Shown in pieces: positions 25,230-40,899 of a stretch of 64,000 nt of DNA. The notes beneath the pieces were generated by a model that was not told the DNA's origin, searched no databases, and saw only the letters and a list, made by a program, of their open reading frames with translations. This DNA comes from Tillus elongatus (Eukaryota > Arthropoda > Insecta > Coleoptera > Cleridae): contig OZ023269.1 of assembly GCA_964006375.1 (NCBI GenBank), forward strand, positions 58,195,279 through 58,259,278, given 5' to 3'. The position numbers were made by a program, and so were the translations under genes. Every line of letters begins with the position of its first letter. Within the stretch, counting starts at the first letter, position 1.

Positions 25230-27501
25230 CCCACTAAGCATGGTAACTTACAAATGCTTACCGCAACGTTAGATAATTTACCATTAAGCAAGTTAAGTTT
25301 GCAACATTTCTAAATGTTTGCAGCCAAAAAACCAATGAAAACTTACAAATGAAACTTTAACATAACTTTCAAATGTAATATCTCCTTTGCGGGCTTAAAT
25401 ATGATTGACCTATGGAAGAATGAGGCTTATCCAGAGCAATAGACATCATAAGGAACAGTACAGTACCCATCAAGTTGCCAGGATTGCTTATTTTGTACAT
25501 TGTCGCAGTATCCTATCGTATGGAACATTCATATGGGTTAACTCGTCAGCAGCGGAACATGTGTTTATCATGCAAAAAAGAGCAATAAGGACAGTGAATG
25601 ATAAAGCTCGCAACATCAATACCAGGTGCAGTCATGAATTAAAAATACAGTTGCACAAAAAGGAGAAAACAAAGCAGATGTTTGATTACTTGGGAATCAA
25701 TTTCCTCAGTTTTTTACCTAATGTTATTAAGATGCTCCGACTAACAAGATCACAGTAGGCACTAGTGGATGTTTTAAAAACAAAAACCAAGGTGAAGGAA
25801 TTTATTGGTGCTCTAAACTAATGTGTAGTATGTGTGTGAGTGCGTTAGGCAAAAGCTTTGGAAGGCAAGTTACACTAGCTACAGACTTTTTTTATATATA
25901 CATAATTCATTGTAGTCATAATTTTGTTTTACTTTAATTCAATGTTTCTGAATGTACACAGTATTATACTTACTTGATAGGGATAGTTAAGATATATGCG
26001 TGAACACTTTCTGAGAGTGTCACCATATTTAAGCTATTTTCGCATTGAAGTTGTATTCATTTCCATGCGCTTGATTTATCCGTTGCATATTCTTACGTTT
26101 GCTTAATTAAACGTTCTCTAAAATTGAAATGAACGCACCATTTTAGATATTTCTTTTTTCACAATGGTATTTGATATGTTGACTTTATTTTATGTCACAT
26201 ATGTTACCACATATTTTAGAAGCTAAAAAAATTCTCGCCTGTCAAAATAAGTAATGCTACTTCGTTTTTGTTATTGGTGTTTCACACATTTTCCTAGACG
26301 ACAGAGTTATTTAGTAAAACAATATCAAAAACAATTAATTGGTATTCATTTAGAAAAAAGAATTTTTGAAATCGGTCAATTAATAACCATATAACGAGTT
26401 CAAGTTATCTATTTTGTCGTTGAGTTTTGACTAGAACTGCATTTTAAGCTAAACATGGACACTCGTTATATGTCTTAACTATCTCTATCTAGTAACTATA
26501 GTCGGTACTTATAAAGACAGTGACTTCCTATGTACATTTGATGGTCAATAAAATCTATATATCTACCAGCAGAAATGAATATGTTGTAAGTCTTTAATTT
26601 TTTTTTTATGTAATAAAGATTTTATTCTAATTAACATTGTCTTAAGTCTTTTTTACAGTTTTATAAGAAATATATATTATGTATAAATACACCTATACCT
26701 ATATTCAGTATTAGTTTGTAACTTGAAATAAATTCAGTTAATCAAATACAGTTTCTTTTTTTCAAAAATGCTTGGACACATTGGTTAGTATTTCAACTTG
26801 CAGTCTGTTCAAAAAAGCTATACAGTATGTACCATATTTGAAAAATGACTTCATCGATAATTTCTTTAAATCAACCCTACGTTTTTGTTGACTGTTTTTA
26901 AAGTTCTTACATGTGAAGTTGTAGAAAACCAGCAGATTTAAAAATTTTATTCACTGATAACTACACATTTTTTGAAATTTGGTGGTTTTGTATTGCTTGA
27001 TGTGTACTTTAAAAATAGTCAACAAAAAGCTAAGGTTGTCATTTACAAAAATTATCAATGACATTTGACACAAATTGTATAATATATTTTTGAAAAGATT
27101 GTAACTAAGAATATTATCTGACTCACAGCATTTTTGAAAAAAAGCTGAAGTAGATTAATTGGAATTATCCCGAGTTACAAACTTGCACTGTATATATAAC
27201 ATATACAATTGCAGATAAGTTTCAAATGTAAGTTTAAATTTTACAACTTTGCTAGGCCCTTTTAAAATTGAAGCTTGCTGTAAGGTAACATTTGTAAGTA
27301 TAAAGAAAGTTTGTAACAGCTCACTGCAGTAAACTTGCAGTAAAGTTACAAAAGAAACACTTACATATGTAAAGTCACTTGGGGGAAGATTTGCCATTTG
27401 CAACAAACTTGCAGGAGGCTTTCTGCAAGTTATATATCAAACTTACACTTGCTTTGGCAAAGATTCTGTAATGTTAATGTAATATTACCTTGCTCAGTGG
27501 G
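25230..27501. mobile_element. TIR element ~2.27 kb with subterminal motif arrays
   Basis: Ends CCCACTAAGCATGGTAACTT and, inverted, CCCACTGAGCAAGGTAATAT. The terminal few hundred bases at each side are crowded with short words such as ACTTACA, CTTGCA, AAGTTAC and TTTGCAA in both orientations. It interrupts a tRNA-derived SINE, with TT or TTC as the possible duplicated target. No transposase is visible; it carries a LINE fragment at 25391-25830. Superfamily unassigned. Confidence 0.6.
25391..25830 (+). pseudogene. LINE reverse transcriptase C-terminal fragment
   Basis: A 117-codon open frame (25405-25758) contains ARIAYFVHCRSILSYGTFIW and VFIMQKRAIRTV, the post-RT thumb/connection segment of jockey/CR1-type ORF2, which continues in frame-shifted form to about 25830. 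The usual sequence is YFALFHSHLSYG-WG followed by hydrophobic QKKALR. Only the C-terminal ~140 residues remain, as expected for a 5'-truncated LINE. There is no RT core. It is nested within the 25.2-27.5 kb TIR element. Confidence 0.75.
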
Positions 27502-27552
27502 TTCGTTCCAGATGCTTACGTTCTTACCACTGAACCACCGAGGCTCTTACCA
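27502..27552 (-). mobile_element. tRNA-derived SINE, head part with A box
   Basis: The reverse strand reads GAGCCTCGGTGGTTCAGTGG; TGGTTCAGTGG (27538-27528) fits the pol III A-box consensus TRGYNNAGYGG. It continues across the 25230-27501 insertion to the B box at 25221-25209. Confidence 0.65.
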
Positions 27553-28221
27553 TGATCCAGCTAGGGATCAGTTTTACAAATTTTCAGCTTTTTATTCCAT
27601 TCTAATAACCGATCAGATTATGTGATTAATTAGCAAATTTTTCATGAAAAATATTACAAACTTAAATTAGCTTTGGTACAAAAAAAGGTAAGAAATAATT
27701 AATTTGATAGGAATATCTACATTACTATAAAATATAAGTAGTGGATTAATAGTTTTTACAAATGTAAAATGAAAATTTACAGTGACAGGCTTAACTAATG
27801 CTCTTATTTCTGGCAGCTTATGGCTGAAAATATAGGTATTTTTTCGCTTATATTTTTCTTTACTTCCATTGGTTTCAATTTCAGTAAAAGTTTAAAAAAC
27901 GCATTTCCTTTTTTAATTTTAGTTAGGGGTTAGGTATATAATTTGAAAGTTATGAATTCTCTTAATATTTTTTGTGTAAAAAATATTTGGTCAGTTTTTG
28001 CAGAAATTTTCGTTTTCGTAAAAATAATATTTTGTGAGATTTTGTGAAATTTGGGTAATTAATAATAAATGGTAGGTTATTGTGAAAAAAATGTTTTGGA
28101 TTTTCATGAAAAAATTGTTTGAACATTTGCATGTAAAAATTTGTTTTGGAAGTTTTGTGAAAAGCTTTTTGTGAATAATACCGATATCTTGGCAAGTGAT
28201 ATTGCGCGGAGGTTCATCAGA
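27553..28221. other. AT-rich DNA, no gene
   Basis: Nothing recognised apart from repeated TTTTGTGAA-like phrases near 28030-28180. Confidence 0.4.
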
Positions 28222-28438
28222 GAAGTTTTTCCAGCAAGACTTAGGTTTATTTTCGAAAATTTTTTCTGGTTATTCAAAAAATAAAGTTATTTTGATGAAA
28301 TATGGTACATTGTTTCTACTATATAGGTTATACTGGTAACCAAATTTGATATCTGCTTTCATTAAAAAAAAGACATATTTGCTATTAAAAATATTTTTAT
28401 GAAAATTCACTACTATAACTCATTTGCATTGTCCAGAC
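28222..28438. mobile_element. TIR unit, 5'-truncated copy
   Basis: Matches the right two-thirds of the unit at 23461-23775, ending in ACTACTATAACTCATTTGCA then TTGTCCAGA. The left terminus is missing. Confidence 0.7.
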
Positions 28439-28746
28439 TTTTTATAATGCGCAGCTCTTCTTCTGTATTTCGCAAACATTCAACATTTACATATACAATG
28501 TTAGTTCATTATCTGAATATTTAATATTTTTTTGTGGAAACAGTGAACGGAAAGTAAATTAGAAATACCCATCACTAATAAAATAACTAAAGTTATTGAC
28601 ATTTACTTCATAACATTCATGGATTACTAAATGTATTGTAATTTATTATAGAAATGTAGCTTACTCATAACTTTTTATGCATCTCTACAAAGAGCCAAGA
28701 TAGGTAGAGGACATGTTACATGCGTTTGATTTAGAATAAAACTTAG
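28439..28746. other. AT-rich DNA, nothing recognised
   Basis: No coding segment or structured repeat recognised. Confidence 0.4.
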
Positions 28747-29239
28747 ATTCCTAAAATGTAAGAATATATGGGGTGTTCCATTTTAAAACATTAAGTTATG
28801 ACTTTTAATTTTCCAAAAGATCCCTGAACATTTGAGCAGCCTCTATGTAGTTTCGAAAATATATCAAAATCTACGAATGCAGCCTCGCATGCTAAAGAGT
28901 TGTGGGAATACTATATATGTAGCCCTCATGATCACTGAGTTATAGTAATTGCATATTGCCACTTTTGCTTTCAAATGGCTATAACTTGAAAACCAAAGAT
29001 AAGATATGAACATAGTACATAAACACGCATTAAAATTAAACAGGGGATCTGAAAATGCCATAATATGTAGGGTGTTACATTTAAAATAAGAAAGCGAAAT
29101 GCTGCCAGACAAAAACGGGCCATCCTTTATAGATGGCAGTATTTTTATGATGTCAGCCATCGATGGGATATGTGCTTTAATATTTTTTGGGACAATGGAG
29201 AGATGCAGTCACAGCTCATCGACATGCGTGAAGATACTC

Positions 29240-29324
<85 letters not shown>
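28747..29324 (+). repeat. tandem duplication, copy 1 (ends in (TA)n 29244-29324)
   Basis: Begins ATTCCTAAAATGTAAGAATA and includes GGGGTGTTCCATTTTAAAAC and GGGCCATCCTTTATAGATGG, ending at CACCC-(TA)n. The next copy starts immediately after the TA array. Confidence 0.9.
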
Positions 29325-29937
<613 letters not shown>

Positions 29938-30094
29938 TGTTTTAAAAGTCCGAGAACGAACTGGTATGTCAGAAACCGCTTGGTGAAAAAAATTAAAATT
30001 GGCCACAAGCGGGTTATTGAGGATGTCCTATTAAATTATCCTGTCGGCAATTTGGAAAGCTTGCCGGTTTTTCAGATAATGTAGGTAATGTTGC

Positions 30095-30383
30095 TTTTTA
30101 AGACGCAACCGCTTACTTTATTTTTATTGCAATGAATTCAGCGTTATGCGGTCACTGAAACCTTCAAATATGCCATCTATGTTTCATTTCGATTCTGAAA
30201 TATGACAACACGGCGTTTTGGTAAACTTTTCGGTGAACTTGGCAAAATTGCAGACGCCATAATTGAATCGGGCATCCTCAATAACCCGCCTGTTGCAAAT
30301 TTAAATATTTTTATTAAGGGTTTTTGAAATACGAGACTTGAACAAAAACGCTGTGTCGTCATATTTCAAAATCCAAATAATAA
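30095..30383 (+). mobile_element. TIR repeat C, partial copy
   Basis: Shares TTCAGCGTTATGCGGTCACT, ACACGGCGTTTTGGTAAACT and CATCCTCAATAACCC with copies at 40900-41266 and 48967-49260. The right TIR is missing. Confidence 0.65.
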
Positions 30384-30963
30384 CTGAAAGAGGCGCAATG
30401 AAAGAGGGGCCCTGGCTCGCGCTCATACTCGTAATGAGATTTACTGAAATACTTAACCTCATTTTTCCGGTTTCGGTTACTGAATTAAAAAACTTATCCA
30501 ACCAGAGTGTTTTTAAGTAACAGATGACTTAACTCTTTAGAGCAAATTCATTTTTTCAAACGGTTACGAAATTTAATTCATCTGAAGCACATGTAATCCA
30601 GTTTACATTATAAAACGGCACACCGCATGTGAGCTAATTAGAATATAATCAGTCAGTCACAGCCAAGGCAACCTTTGACTCGTGGGTATAATAGCGATAC
30701 ATACGCGTTATAATTCGATTTGTTATATGATTTAATATACACTATCAGTTTCATACTGTATTAAGTGACTTTTCATAAGGCATTCATTAACGCAGACGTC
30801 ATATCTTCAACTAAGCACCCATATAATGGTTTCACACTTAGAAAGTAATAATAAGCAGTTAACTTTCATCTGATGGAAGCTACTTTAAGCATCTTATCGC
30901 AAAATAATTAACGATAAGTTACACCGCTGAAGAAGTGAAAGAAATAATGCCCCAAGTTAAAAA
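30384..30963. other. no gene recognised
   Basis: Mixed-composition DNA without recognisable coding or repeats. Confidence 0.4.
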
Positions 30964-31281
30964 AGTCTGGACGCAGCAAGTGCGTTATGGTAGTGAATTT
31001 TCATAAAAATGTTTTTAATAATAAATATGTCTTTTTTTATAAAGAAAGGAGGCATGAAATTTGGTCACCAGTATAACCTATAGAGTAGAAACAATGTACC
31101 ATATTTCATCAAAATGGCTTTATTGTTTGAAAATTTACAAAAAAAAAATCCGAAAATAAACTTTAAATATTCCAGAAAAACTGGTTCCTGGCCAACGAAC
31201 GTTAGGTTGATAGCAAATTAAGCTATTGAAATTTGAAACTTAGATGAAAATTCACTACCATAACGCACTTGCTGCGTCCAG
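30964..31281. mobile_element. TIR unit, complete solitary copy
   Basis: AGTCTGGACGCAGCAAGTGC at the left and GCACTTGCTGCGTCCAG at the right, about 40 bp of near-perfect TIR including TTATGGTAGTGAATTTTCAT. GTTAAAA occurs on both sides, a possible target duplication. This is the best evidence that the unit can move on its own. Confidence 0.8.
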
Positions 31282-31540
31282 TTAAAATCGAAATCGGTTG
31301 CAGAAAAGAACAAGCACTTGTGAAGCCACGGGAAAAGTCTATAGCTGTATTAAGTATGGAACGGTTTCACTAAGTTAGGGCAATAACAAACAACCAGATG
31401 TGCTATTCAAATTGAATTAAGTCTTAAAGGTTTTGATCTCGTCCTAATTGAATTTGTCATACAAAATCTTGCTAAAAATTAATCGGAATTACACAATCTG
31501 ATCAAATACGGGAAAATGAAATAAGACTAAAAAAATTAAA

Positions 31541-32639
31541 AAGTCTGGACGAAGTGCGTTATGATAGTGAATTTTCATAAAATGTTTTTAAATAGAAAAT
31601 ATGTGTTTTTTTAAGGAAGCAAGAATCAAATTTGATACCAGTATAATCTATATAGTAAAAACAATGTACCATGTTTCATCAAAATAACTTTATTGTTTGA
31701 AAATGTACAAAAATTTCCGAAAGTAAACTTAAAGTGTTCCCGAAGAAACTCGTTTCTTGGTCAACCTTATAGGTTAATAGCAAATTGAGCTATTCAAATA
31801 TGAAGCATTTGATCAAAATTCGCTACCATAACGCACTTGCTGCGTCCAGAATTTCTTTTCTTACAAACATGCATTATATTTCGATGGAAAATGCAACAAT
31901 GCAATAACATAAGGCGTGTTCGACTAAAAGAAAAAAGAAAATTTGTATCACCAGCGACTTATGGCCCACCCTGTGATTGTAAAATTATTTTTTTAAGACG
32001 TAGCTCAAGACACTATATACAATTTTTTTCATATTTTGTATAATAACGGATATATTGAGTTTTATTGATTTTTTACGAAAATTCGACAAAAATTATATAC
32101 GAATGAACGATAAACTCTATGGCTAAGGCTACTGCCAAGCATCAGAGAAGGGGTCTATTGGAAATGAATTTTCTGGAAATATTTTAGTAAAATGAAGGAC
32201 AATGACGGCTGAAACTAAGACTTCAGGCTTTGTAAAACATTCTTCTTGAGACATTTTCTTTTGATATCCCGTATTAGATTCAAGTTCGTTGCCTAAATAT
32301 TGCCAATTTTAACGTTTTAAATCGCGACCTTGACGTTTTGAAAAAATTCCCAATTTATTTTTCTTTAAATGCCTATAACTTTTTTGTCTTTTGACCTACA
32401 TAGCTAAATTGGTATATAATTTACGCATAATTGTGTAAACCCGTGTACCAAATTTGGTTGCCCTTACATTGTTATTTCCGGAGATATCAGTTTTTTTCGA
32501 AAGAAAACGCAAAATTTTCCAGCAAAACCTGTGCCGATTTTCCTGGCTAACCGACTTGTCCAAGCCACTTGCAAAAGGAAGCTATTTACCAAATTTAATC
32601 AAGATCGGCCCATTATTTTTTGAGTTATCGGTGTGATAA

Positions 32640-32729
<90 letters not shown>

Positions 32730-32731
32730 AT

Positions 32732-32817
<86 letters not shown>
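31541..32817 (-). mobile_element. (TA)n-bearing repeat, reverse orientation, with long (TA)n
   Basis: Same order as 20251-21477: TIR unit (31541-31851), GACTTATGGCCCACCCTG block, body, GAGTTATCGGTGTGATAAAT and a ~175 bp TA array (32641-32817) with a small TAATAATAA interruption. Confidence 0.8.
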
Positions 32818-35037
<2,220 letters not shown>

Positions 35038-35044
35038 CAGTGAT

Positions 35045-35310
35045 CACAGTAGCTTAGAGGGCAGAACATCGGCTCACTCTGTAGACATCGGCTCACTCTG
35101 TAGAGGGTCCCGAGATTGCACTGCACGCCAGTCCATCAATTTTTTGAAAATTATTGTGAGTTAATGCAGTAACTAGCTACTGAAACGAAACAGCTACTGA
35201 GGCCGTTGCATCGAGTGTGAGAATGTTGGATTCCTCCCCATTCCACGTTCTAAAGGAGACGGTAAGCCGTCGGGCCCAAGTATCAGTGTAATGTTGAACA
35301 TGTTGAAGAG
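35045..35310 (+). mobile_element. tRNA-derived SINE
   Basis: TAGCTTAGAGG (near 35052) fits a pol III A box. GGTCCCGAGATTGCA (near 35107) resembles a B box. A 19 bp direct repeat, ACATCGGCTCACTCTGTAG, lies between them. Downstream GGAGACGGTAAGCCGTCGGG (near 35256) matches the core phrase seen in the SINE at 25.1 kb. Confidence 0.6.
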
Positions 35311-35519
35311 CCCTAATCTCCTCTTACTAGAAAGTGGAGGTTACTCTCGAAGATATTCTCAATTTTATGTTATGTCAGTGCCTGCCTTAAGGCCCGACTT
35401 TTTGGAGCGTAGATATGACATACTGGTGAGTCCTAACAAGGACGAAAGCGGTCTATGTCTCCAAATAGTCCTAAAAGTCCGTGATCGGTCTCGTATTTCA
35501 AAAACCAGTTGATACAAAA

Positions 35520-35754
<235 letters not shown>

Positions 35755-35941
35755 ATAATTATTATTATTATTTATTGTAACTGTTAGGTATATACATCAA
35801 TATACAATTTAGTTATAATATGTACATTATACGGAGGAATAAAATATAAAACTAAATTACATTAAATAAAATAATATATACAAATTACAATAAAATATTT
35901 CTTAAAATATGAAGCAAGAACATTGATAAAAAAAAGCAATT

Positions 35942-38900
35942 TTAAAATGTAAACAAAATTTTGTCATCCTGGATTGAGAATAAAACCTTGTCATTATTCC
36001 ATTTACACTCAAAAGCTTCAGTACAATTTCTACCTACGAACCAACCTTCATGTACAATTCTTGATTTTAAACTATTCTTGAACATGCTTAAAAAGGGAGG
36101 ACTTGTGGTGTTACTCCTTATGGATGACAGATGCCAATTGTATATCGTGTATTTTGCCAGATTACACATGTAGTTCATTAAGTTTGCAGTTGACTTGCTT
36201 CCACATGACTGAATACCTCCGTATATTTCATGAGTCATTAATGGACATCTTATCAGATTTTTCTTTACGTTACTGATAAATGACCAAAGTGGTTGAACCA
36301 GTCTACAGGACACTATAAGGTGCCATCCGGTTGCTTGCTCGCCACAATAACTACAGAAAATATCTTCAACCTGCCTTATTTTTTGAAGAAAGATACGACC
36401 GGCTAGACGATTTTTCGCCAATCGGTATGCAACATCTCCTTCGTATCCTAATGTAGGGAATGTGTAAAAACAGCTCCAGTTGATGGGATCATCAGTCCAG
36501 GCTCCATGCAAGAGTTCGGTTGTATTAAAATACTGCAATATAAGATGTTGTAGCAACGGTTTTTTGTCCATAAGATTGATATTAGTATTTTCACGTTCGT
36601 CACCCTTAAAAGACAAAGTCATCATTCTTGTAACTGAGTCTGTTGTTGACATTTCTGAATTATACAGTTGAAAAAGGCTGGTTTTAATGTAGGCATAATT
36701 TTCAATCAGTTGATTCTTAATGCAGTTGTTATTATCAGGAAGTTGTAGCTCTTCTATTAACTTAAATCTGTTTTCATATAGAAGATCTCCTATGGTGTAT
36801 ATGCCAAATCTAAACCATAGACTTGATACATTTGAATTAGGTATAAAAAGAGAGTTCATCAAGGGTATCTGTTTAATCTCATTTATTGAGGATGGAAAGT
36901 CTTTAATAAAGATGTCTGCTGAACGAAAGTAATTTAGAACAGTGGTGAGGAAAGGAGAGTTGGTAACAATATGACAATCAGCATTTACAAAGAAATATTG
37001 CCATGATAACTTAGCTAGTGAAGTAGAGCGGAGTAGGTAGGTCACAACCGTTATCCAGGGTTGTTTTGTTTGGGCTGTAAGGTACTTAATCGCAAAGTTT
37101 ACTCTGAATAAACGTACCTTAGAAGGCACATGGACTAAACCGAGACCACCGAATCTTATAGGAAGAGAAAGATGTTTAGCTGTTAGCCAGTGCTTTCTAG
37201 AGGCCCAAAAGAGTTTAACAAGAATTTCTTGTATTTTTGACAAATAATTTTCAGTAACTGGTAATACCTGAAAGGCATGCCAAAGACGAGGAGCAATTAT
37301 CTGATTTATCGTCAATACTCTTCCTCTCCATGAAAGTGATGGAAATATGTGTTTCCACCTCTCAGCACGAGCATTTAAGCTTGTTGTCAACGTATCTAGG
37401 AATTCATGACTGACAACATCAATATCGTTTTTAAACGTAACCCCTAGAATTGTTATATTCCCAGAAGAAAAGGGAATTGCGCTGTGATTTGTCAAAGGAC
37501 CCTTAAGACTACCTAACCAATAGCCAAAGCATTTCTTCTGATTCAATATAGAACCTGAAATGTCGGAATACAGTTTGTAAGAAGTAAGTACAGTGGTGAT
37601 TTCCTGTGGCGAAGACATTACTACGTTGACATCGTCTGCATATGCTGTAACTTTCACACATGAACTGTCAATTGCATCTGGTATTGTATAACCCGTTATG
37701 TTTTTTTCTTAGTAACACAAGTAGCGGTTCCATGCAAAGAGAAAACAAAATTCCTGACAATGGACAGCCTTGACGTATACCGCTAGTAACAATAATAGGA
37801 GCAGTTAACAACGATGAGATACGAAACATGCATACTGCTTCGGCATATAACATTTTTATACACGCACCAATATAGTCACCTAGGTTGTAGGCCTCTAAGA
37901 TATGAAATAGGTAGCTGTGTTTTATTCTGTCAAATGCCTTGTTTTGGTCAAGCGACAGAATGCACATGTTGGTGTTAGATCTGTTCACATGTGCTATAAG
38001 CTCTCTATACAAGTGGAGAACATCGTATATTGATCTACCAGGTATGCAGTAACTTTGATCAGGGTGTGTTAACTTATTGCCCACAGTAGATAGTCTGTTG
38101 GAAATACACTTGGCTATTATTTTATAGTCCGTTGTTAACACGGAAACAGGGCGCCAGTTATCAAGAAGTTCTTTTTGGTCTTTTTTATGTAACAGGGACA
38201 CTACAGCTGATCTAACCGATCTTGGGAGAAGCCCTTTGACGAGAGAAGCATTAACCATATTTAAAAACGGTATCTTTAATTTTTCCCAAAAGGTTATGTA
38301 AAACTCCGCGGTTAGACCGTCAATGCCTGGTGATTTATTTCTGTTTAATGACCTAAGGGCAACAGTTAGTTCATTCAATGTCATTGGATTGTTAATAGTC
38401 TGTTTTTCTGTTGCACCTAGTATAGGAAGGTCATCAAAAAGAATACTGCGTTTATCAATTGGTTGTTCGGGAATATTATAAATGTGGGTATAATAATCTC
38501 TTACTATTTTAGACATTTCCAAAGGATTGGATGTTGTACCGTTGTCTGTTTGTAGGCTTATAAGTTGTGTTCTCTTGGATACTATAGGTAATATTGTTTT
38601 AGCAGTGGGTTTATCCGCATTATACATTCCCTCCATACCCAATGAAGCGAGTTTAATTTGACTAATGTTTTTAAAAGTGTCACGTATTTCTTTATTCAAA
38701 TGAACGACATTAAGAGTGTCGCTTTCATTGTTAGAAAGTATGCGTTTTAAACTTTGATATAAGAGATTCAAAGAGGCCCTCTCACGTTGCCGCCTTTGTT
38801 TTATATATTGTCTTGTAAATGAGGCGATGTCATGTTTAAGACTTTCCCAAAAGATGAGTGGATCACTGTTATTTATAAATATTTCTTCTAGGTAAGTGTT

Positions 38901-39774
38901 AAGATGTTCAACATACTCTAAGTCGTCTAATAGGGTATTGGGAAAACGCCATATGGGAGAGGTCCTTCTTGACTCCCCTAACTGAATATGGAACGATAAT
39001 ACAAGGTGATCTGAAAACGCTGCTAGGAGCTTAGAGGTGGCTACTTGGTCGATCAAATTATCGGTACAATAAGCTCGGTCAATTCTGGAAGCTGATCCCC
39101 TTGTGTAGTATGTATCTCCTGCCGTAGTTAGTATGAAGCCACATATCATTTAATGAATGGTGTATAACTATATTTCTCAGGGTGCTAGAGACAGAGCTAT
39201 TTCTTTCGAAAGAATTGTATCTGTCTCTGTTAGGCTCCAAGGTACAATTAAAATCACCAATCAATACAGACGATTCCGAAGCGGGCAGGCTTTGCAATGT
39301 TGAATCTATTGATTGGAGAACAGAGTGAGCAATATCCGCATCATGGGGCAAGTAAACGCACAAAATGTGAATCACCCTACTGCCAGCACCCACAGATAAT
39401 TTTTGCAGGTAACCCTCGTGTAAGACTTGGTGAGCAATGAATTGAAGTGGAAAAGAGTTTTTGACACCTATTATAGTACCAGAATAGTCAGAAACTTGTG
39501 AATTAAAATAAAGATTATAAAAGGGGCAAGATAGATTAGAGGGCGCCTCTGAAGTGTTTGTCTCTTGCAAACAGATTATGTCAGGTTGAGCATAGTCTAG
39601 AAAGCACTGTAACATAATCCATTTATGTTCGCTTCTAACACTTTTAGTGTTAAGCGTCATTACGCGAATCGAATCGAACGTAATTAAAGAAAAGGAAAAC
39701 TTATAATTTTGGATAACATAAAGGCTAGAACAATCGGGTGGCTCTATCAGAAAGTTCAGATGAATCGGATTCAC
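35942..39774 (-). pseudogene. Tx1-type LINE ORF2 (endonuclease-RT), two frameshifts
   Basis: The endonuclease part (39774-39079) has RVMTLNTKSVRS, DIICLQET and IGDFNCTLEPNRDR. After a frameshift near 39120 come GSASRIDRAYC and FSDHLVLSF, then RT: NRNKSPGIDGLTAEFY, LLDNWRPVSVLTTDYKIIAK, HPDQSYCIPGRSI, CILSLDQNKAFDRI (motif A), GIRQGCPLSGILFSLCMEPL (motif B), ending at 37668. After a second frameshift in an A7 run near 37700 come AYADDVNVVM (motif C), SWRGRVLTINQIIAPRLWHA and a long C-terminal region with a Cys/His motif (FCSYCGEQATGWHLIVSC). SLDQ-KAFDR and the L-LP-RFGGLGL region are Tx1-clade features. Only two frame breaks in ~1280 codons, so inactivated but not ancient. Confidence 0.9.
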
Positions 39775-40424
39775 TCGATGAACCCATTGAAATCCCCTTT
39801 TCTAGGGATACAATTAATCTTTTGCATCTCTCTTTTAGCCTTCTTGTTTCAACTGATGGAAAAATTTCTGCTATCATTTTTATTAGCAAAGGCAACTCAT
39901 TGGTATACTTTTTAGCTACTTCAGTCGGGTTGCTATTACCTTTTACTTCCATTAGGAATGACTTAAATTATTGAAAATCAAGGGCGTAGGTATTTTCTTC
40001 AAACATGTATTTAAACGAGTCATATACATTAGGTGGGTCCGGGTGCCTCTTGGATCTATTCTTTTTCGGCTTTTAAAATTTTTCTGACGTCTTTGGAATT
40101 GGTGTAGCGGTCGATGTTCCTTAGTGGTCGTATTCTGCATCACTTTTGGACAATTCTGTAGAGGCTAAGCGTTTTAAACCCACAGCATTTTGGGTTTGTT
40201 CATTTTGCGGTGGATTCGATACAGTGTTATTTTCAGAATTTTGATTTAACGTTATATTGGAAGTCGTTTGTATTGTTTCGCTCTCCACTGTCTTCGGTTG
40301 ATTTGGGCAAGTCTTGGATAAATGGCCAGTATTCCTACAAACAAAACATCGCAGTTCTTCGTTGGAGAGGAAAATCCTGTAACGGTCTCCGTCGAAATTA
40401 ACAATTATCGAAGATGGAACTTCG
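39725..40424 (-). pseudogene. Tx1-type LINE ORF1, 5'-truncated and frameshifted
   Basis: The 5' end is cut at the microsatellite. Coding begins with SSIIVNFDGDRYRIFLSNEE then a CCHC knuckle, CFVCRNTGHLSKTC (about 40350-40310), followed by a polar, Asn/Gln-rich stretch (to 40121), a frame with basic RRQKNFKSRKRIDPRG (to 39952) and a C-terminal frame, KYTNELPLLIKMIAEIF ... KERCKRLIVSLEKG (39952-39725). This is the RNA-binding ORF1 protein of the LINE. The His-Thr/Arg-Thr run in front of the knuckle is microsatellite translation. Confidence 0.75.
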
Positions 40425-40518
40425 CGTGTGTGCGTGTGCGCGTGTGCGTGTGTGTGTGTGCGTGCGTGCGTGGGTGCGTGCGTGCGTGCGTGCGTGCGTG
40501 CGCGCGCGGGTGCGCGGG

Positions 40519-40582
<64 letters not shown>

Positions 40583-40598
40583 TGTGTGTGTGTGTGTG
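40424..40598. repeat. (TG)n/(CGTG)n microsatellite
   Basis: CGTG and TGCG tetranucleotides ending in pure TG. It is the 5' flank of the LINE and probably a mutated part of the (TG)n target. Confidence 0.95.
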
Positions 40599-40887
40599 TC
40601 ACACCGATAACTCAATAGTAGGCCAATTTTGATTAAGTTTGGCAGGTGCCTTCCTTTTTGGATAAGTTCGTTAGCTAAGAAAATCGGACCAGTTATTCCG
40701 GGAAATGTTGGGTTTTCTTTCGGAAAAAATTTGGTTCGAAGGTTTACGTTATAAAAAGTAAACTATACCAAAACTTAGATCTTATGTGACAAGAAAAAAA
40801 AGTTAGAAGCAATTAATTAAAATGAATGTTTTGTGTCAGATCATTTCTATGAAAATTCACTAGCATAACGTACTTGCTGCGCCGAGA
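40599..40887 (+). mobile_element. (TA)n repeat, right half of the LINE-split copy
   Basis: TCACACCGATAACTCAATAG through TTCACTAGCATAACGTACTT to CTGCGCCGAGAC. It continues the copy interrupted at 35750. It is also inverted relative to 49263-49487. Confidence 0.8.
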
Positions 40888-40899
40888 CTTTTTTTTTTA

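Noticed and set aside
27502..27552. Genuine tRNA gene
   Set aside because: A and B boxes belong to a split SINE; no cloverleaf can be formed from either piece.
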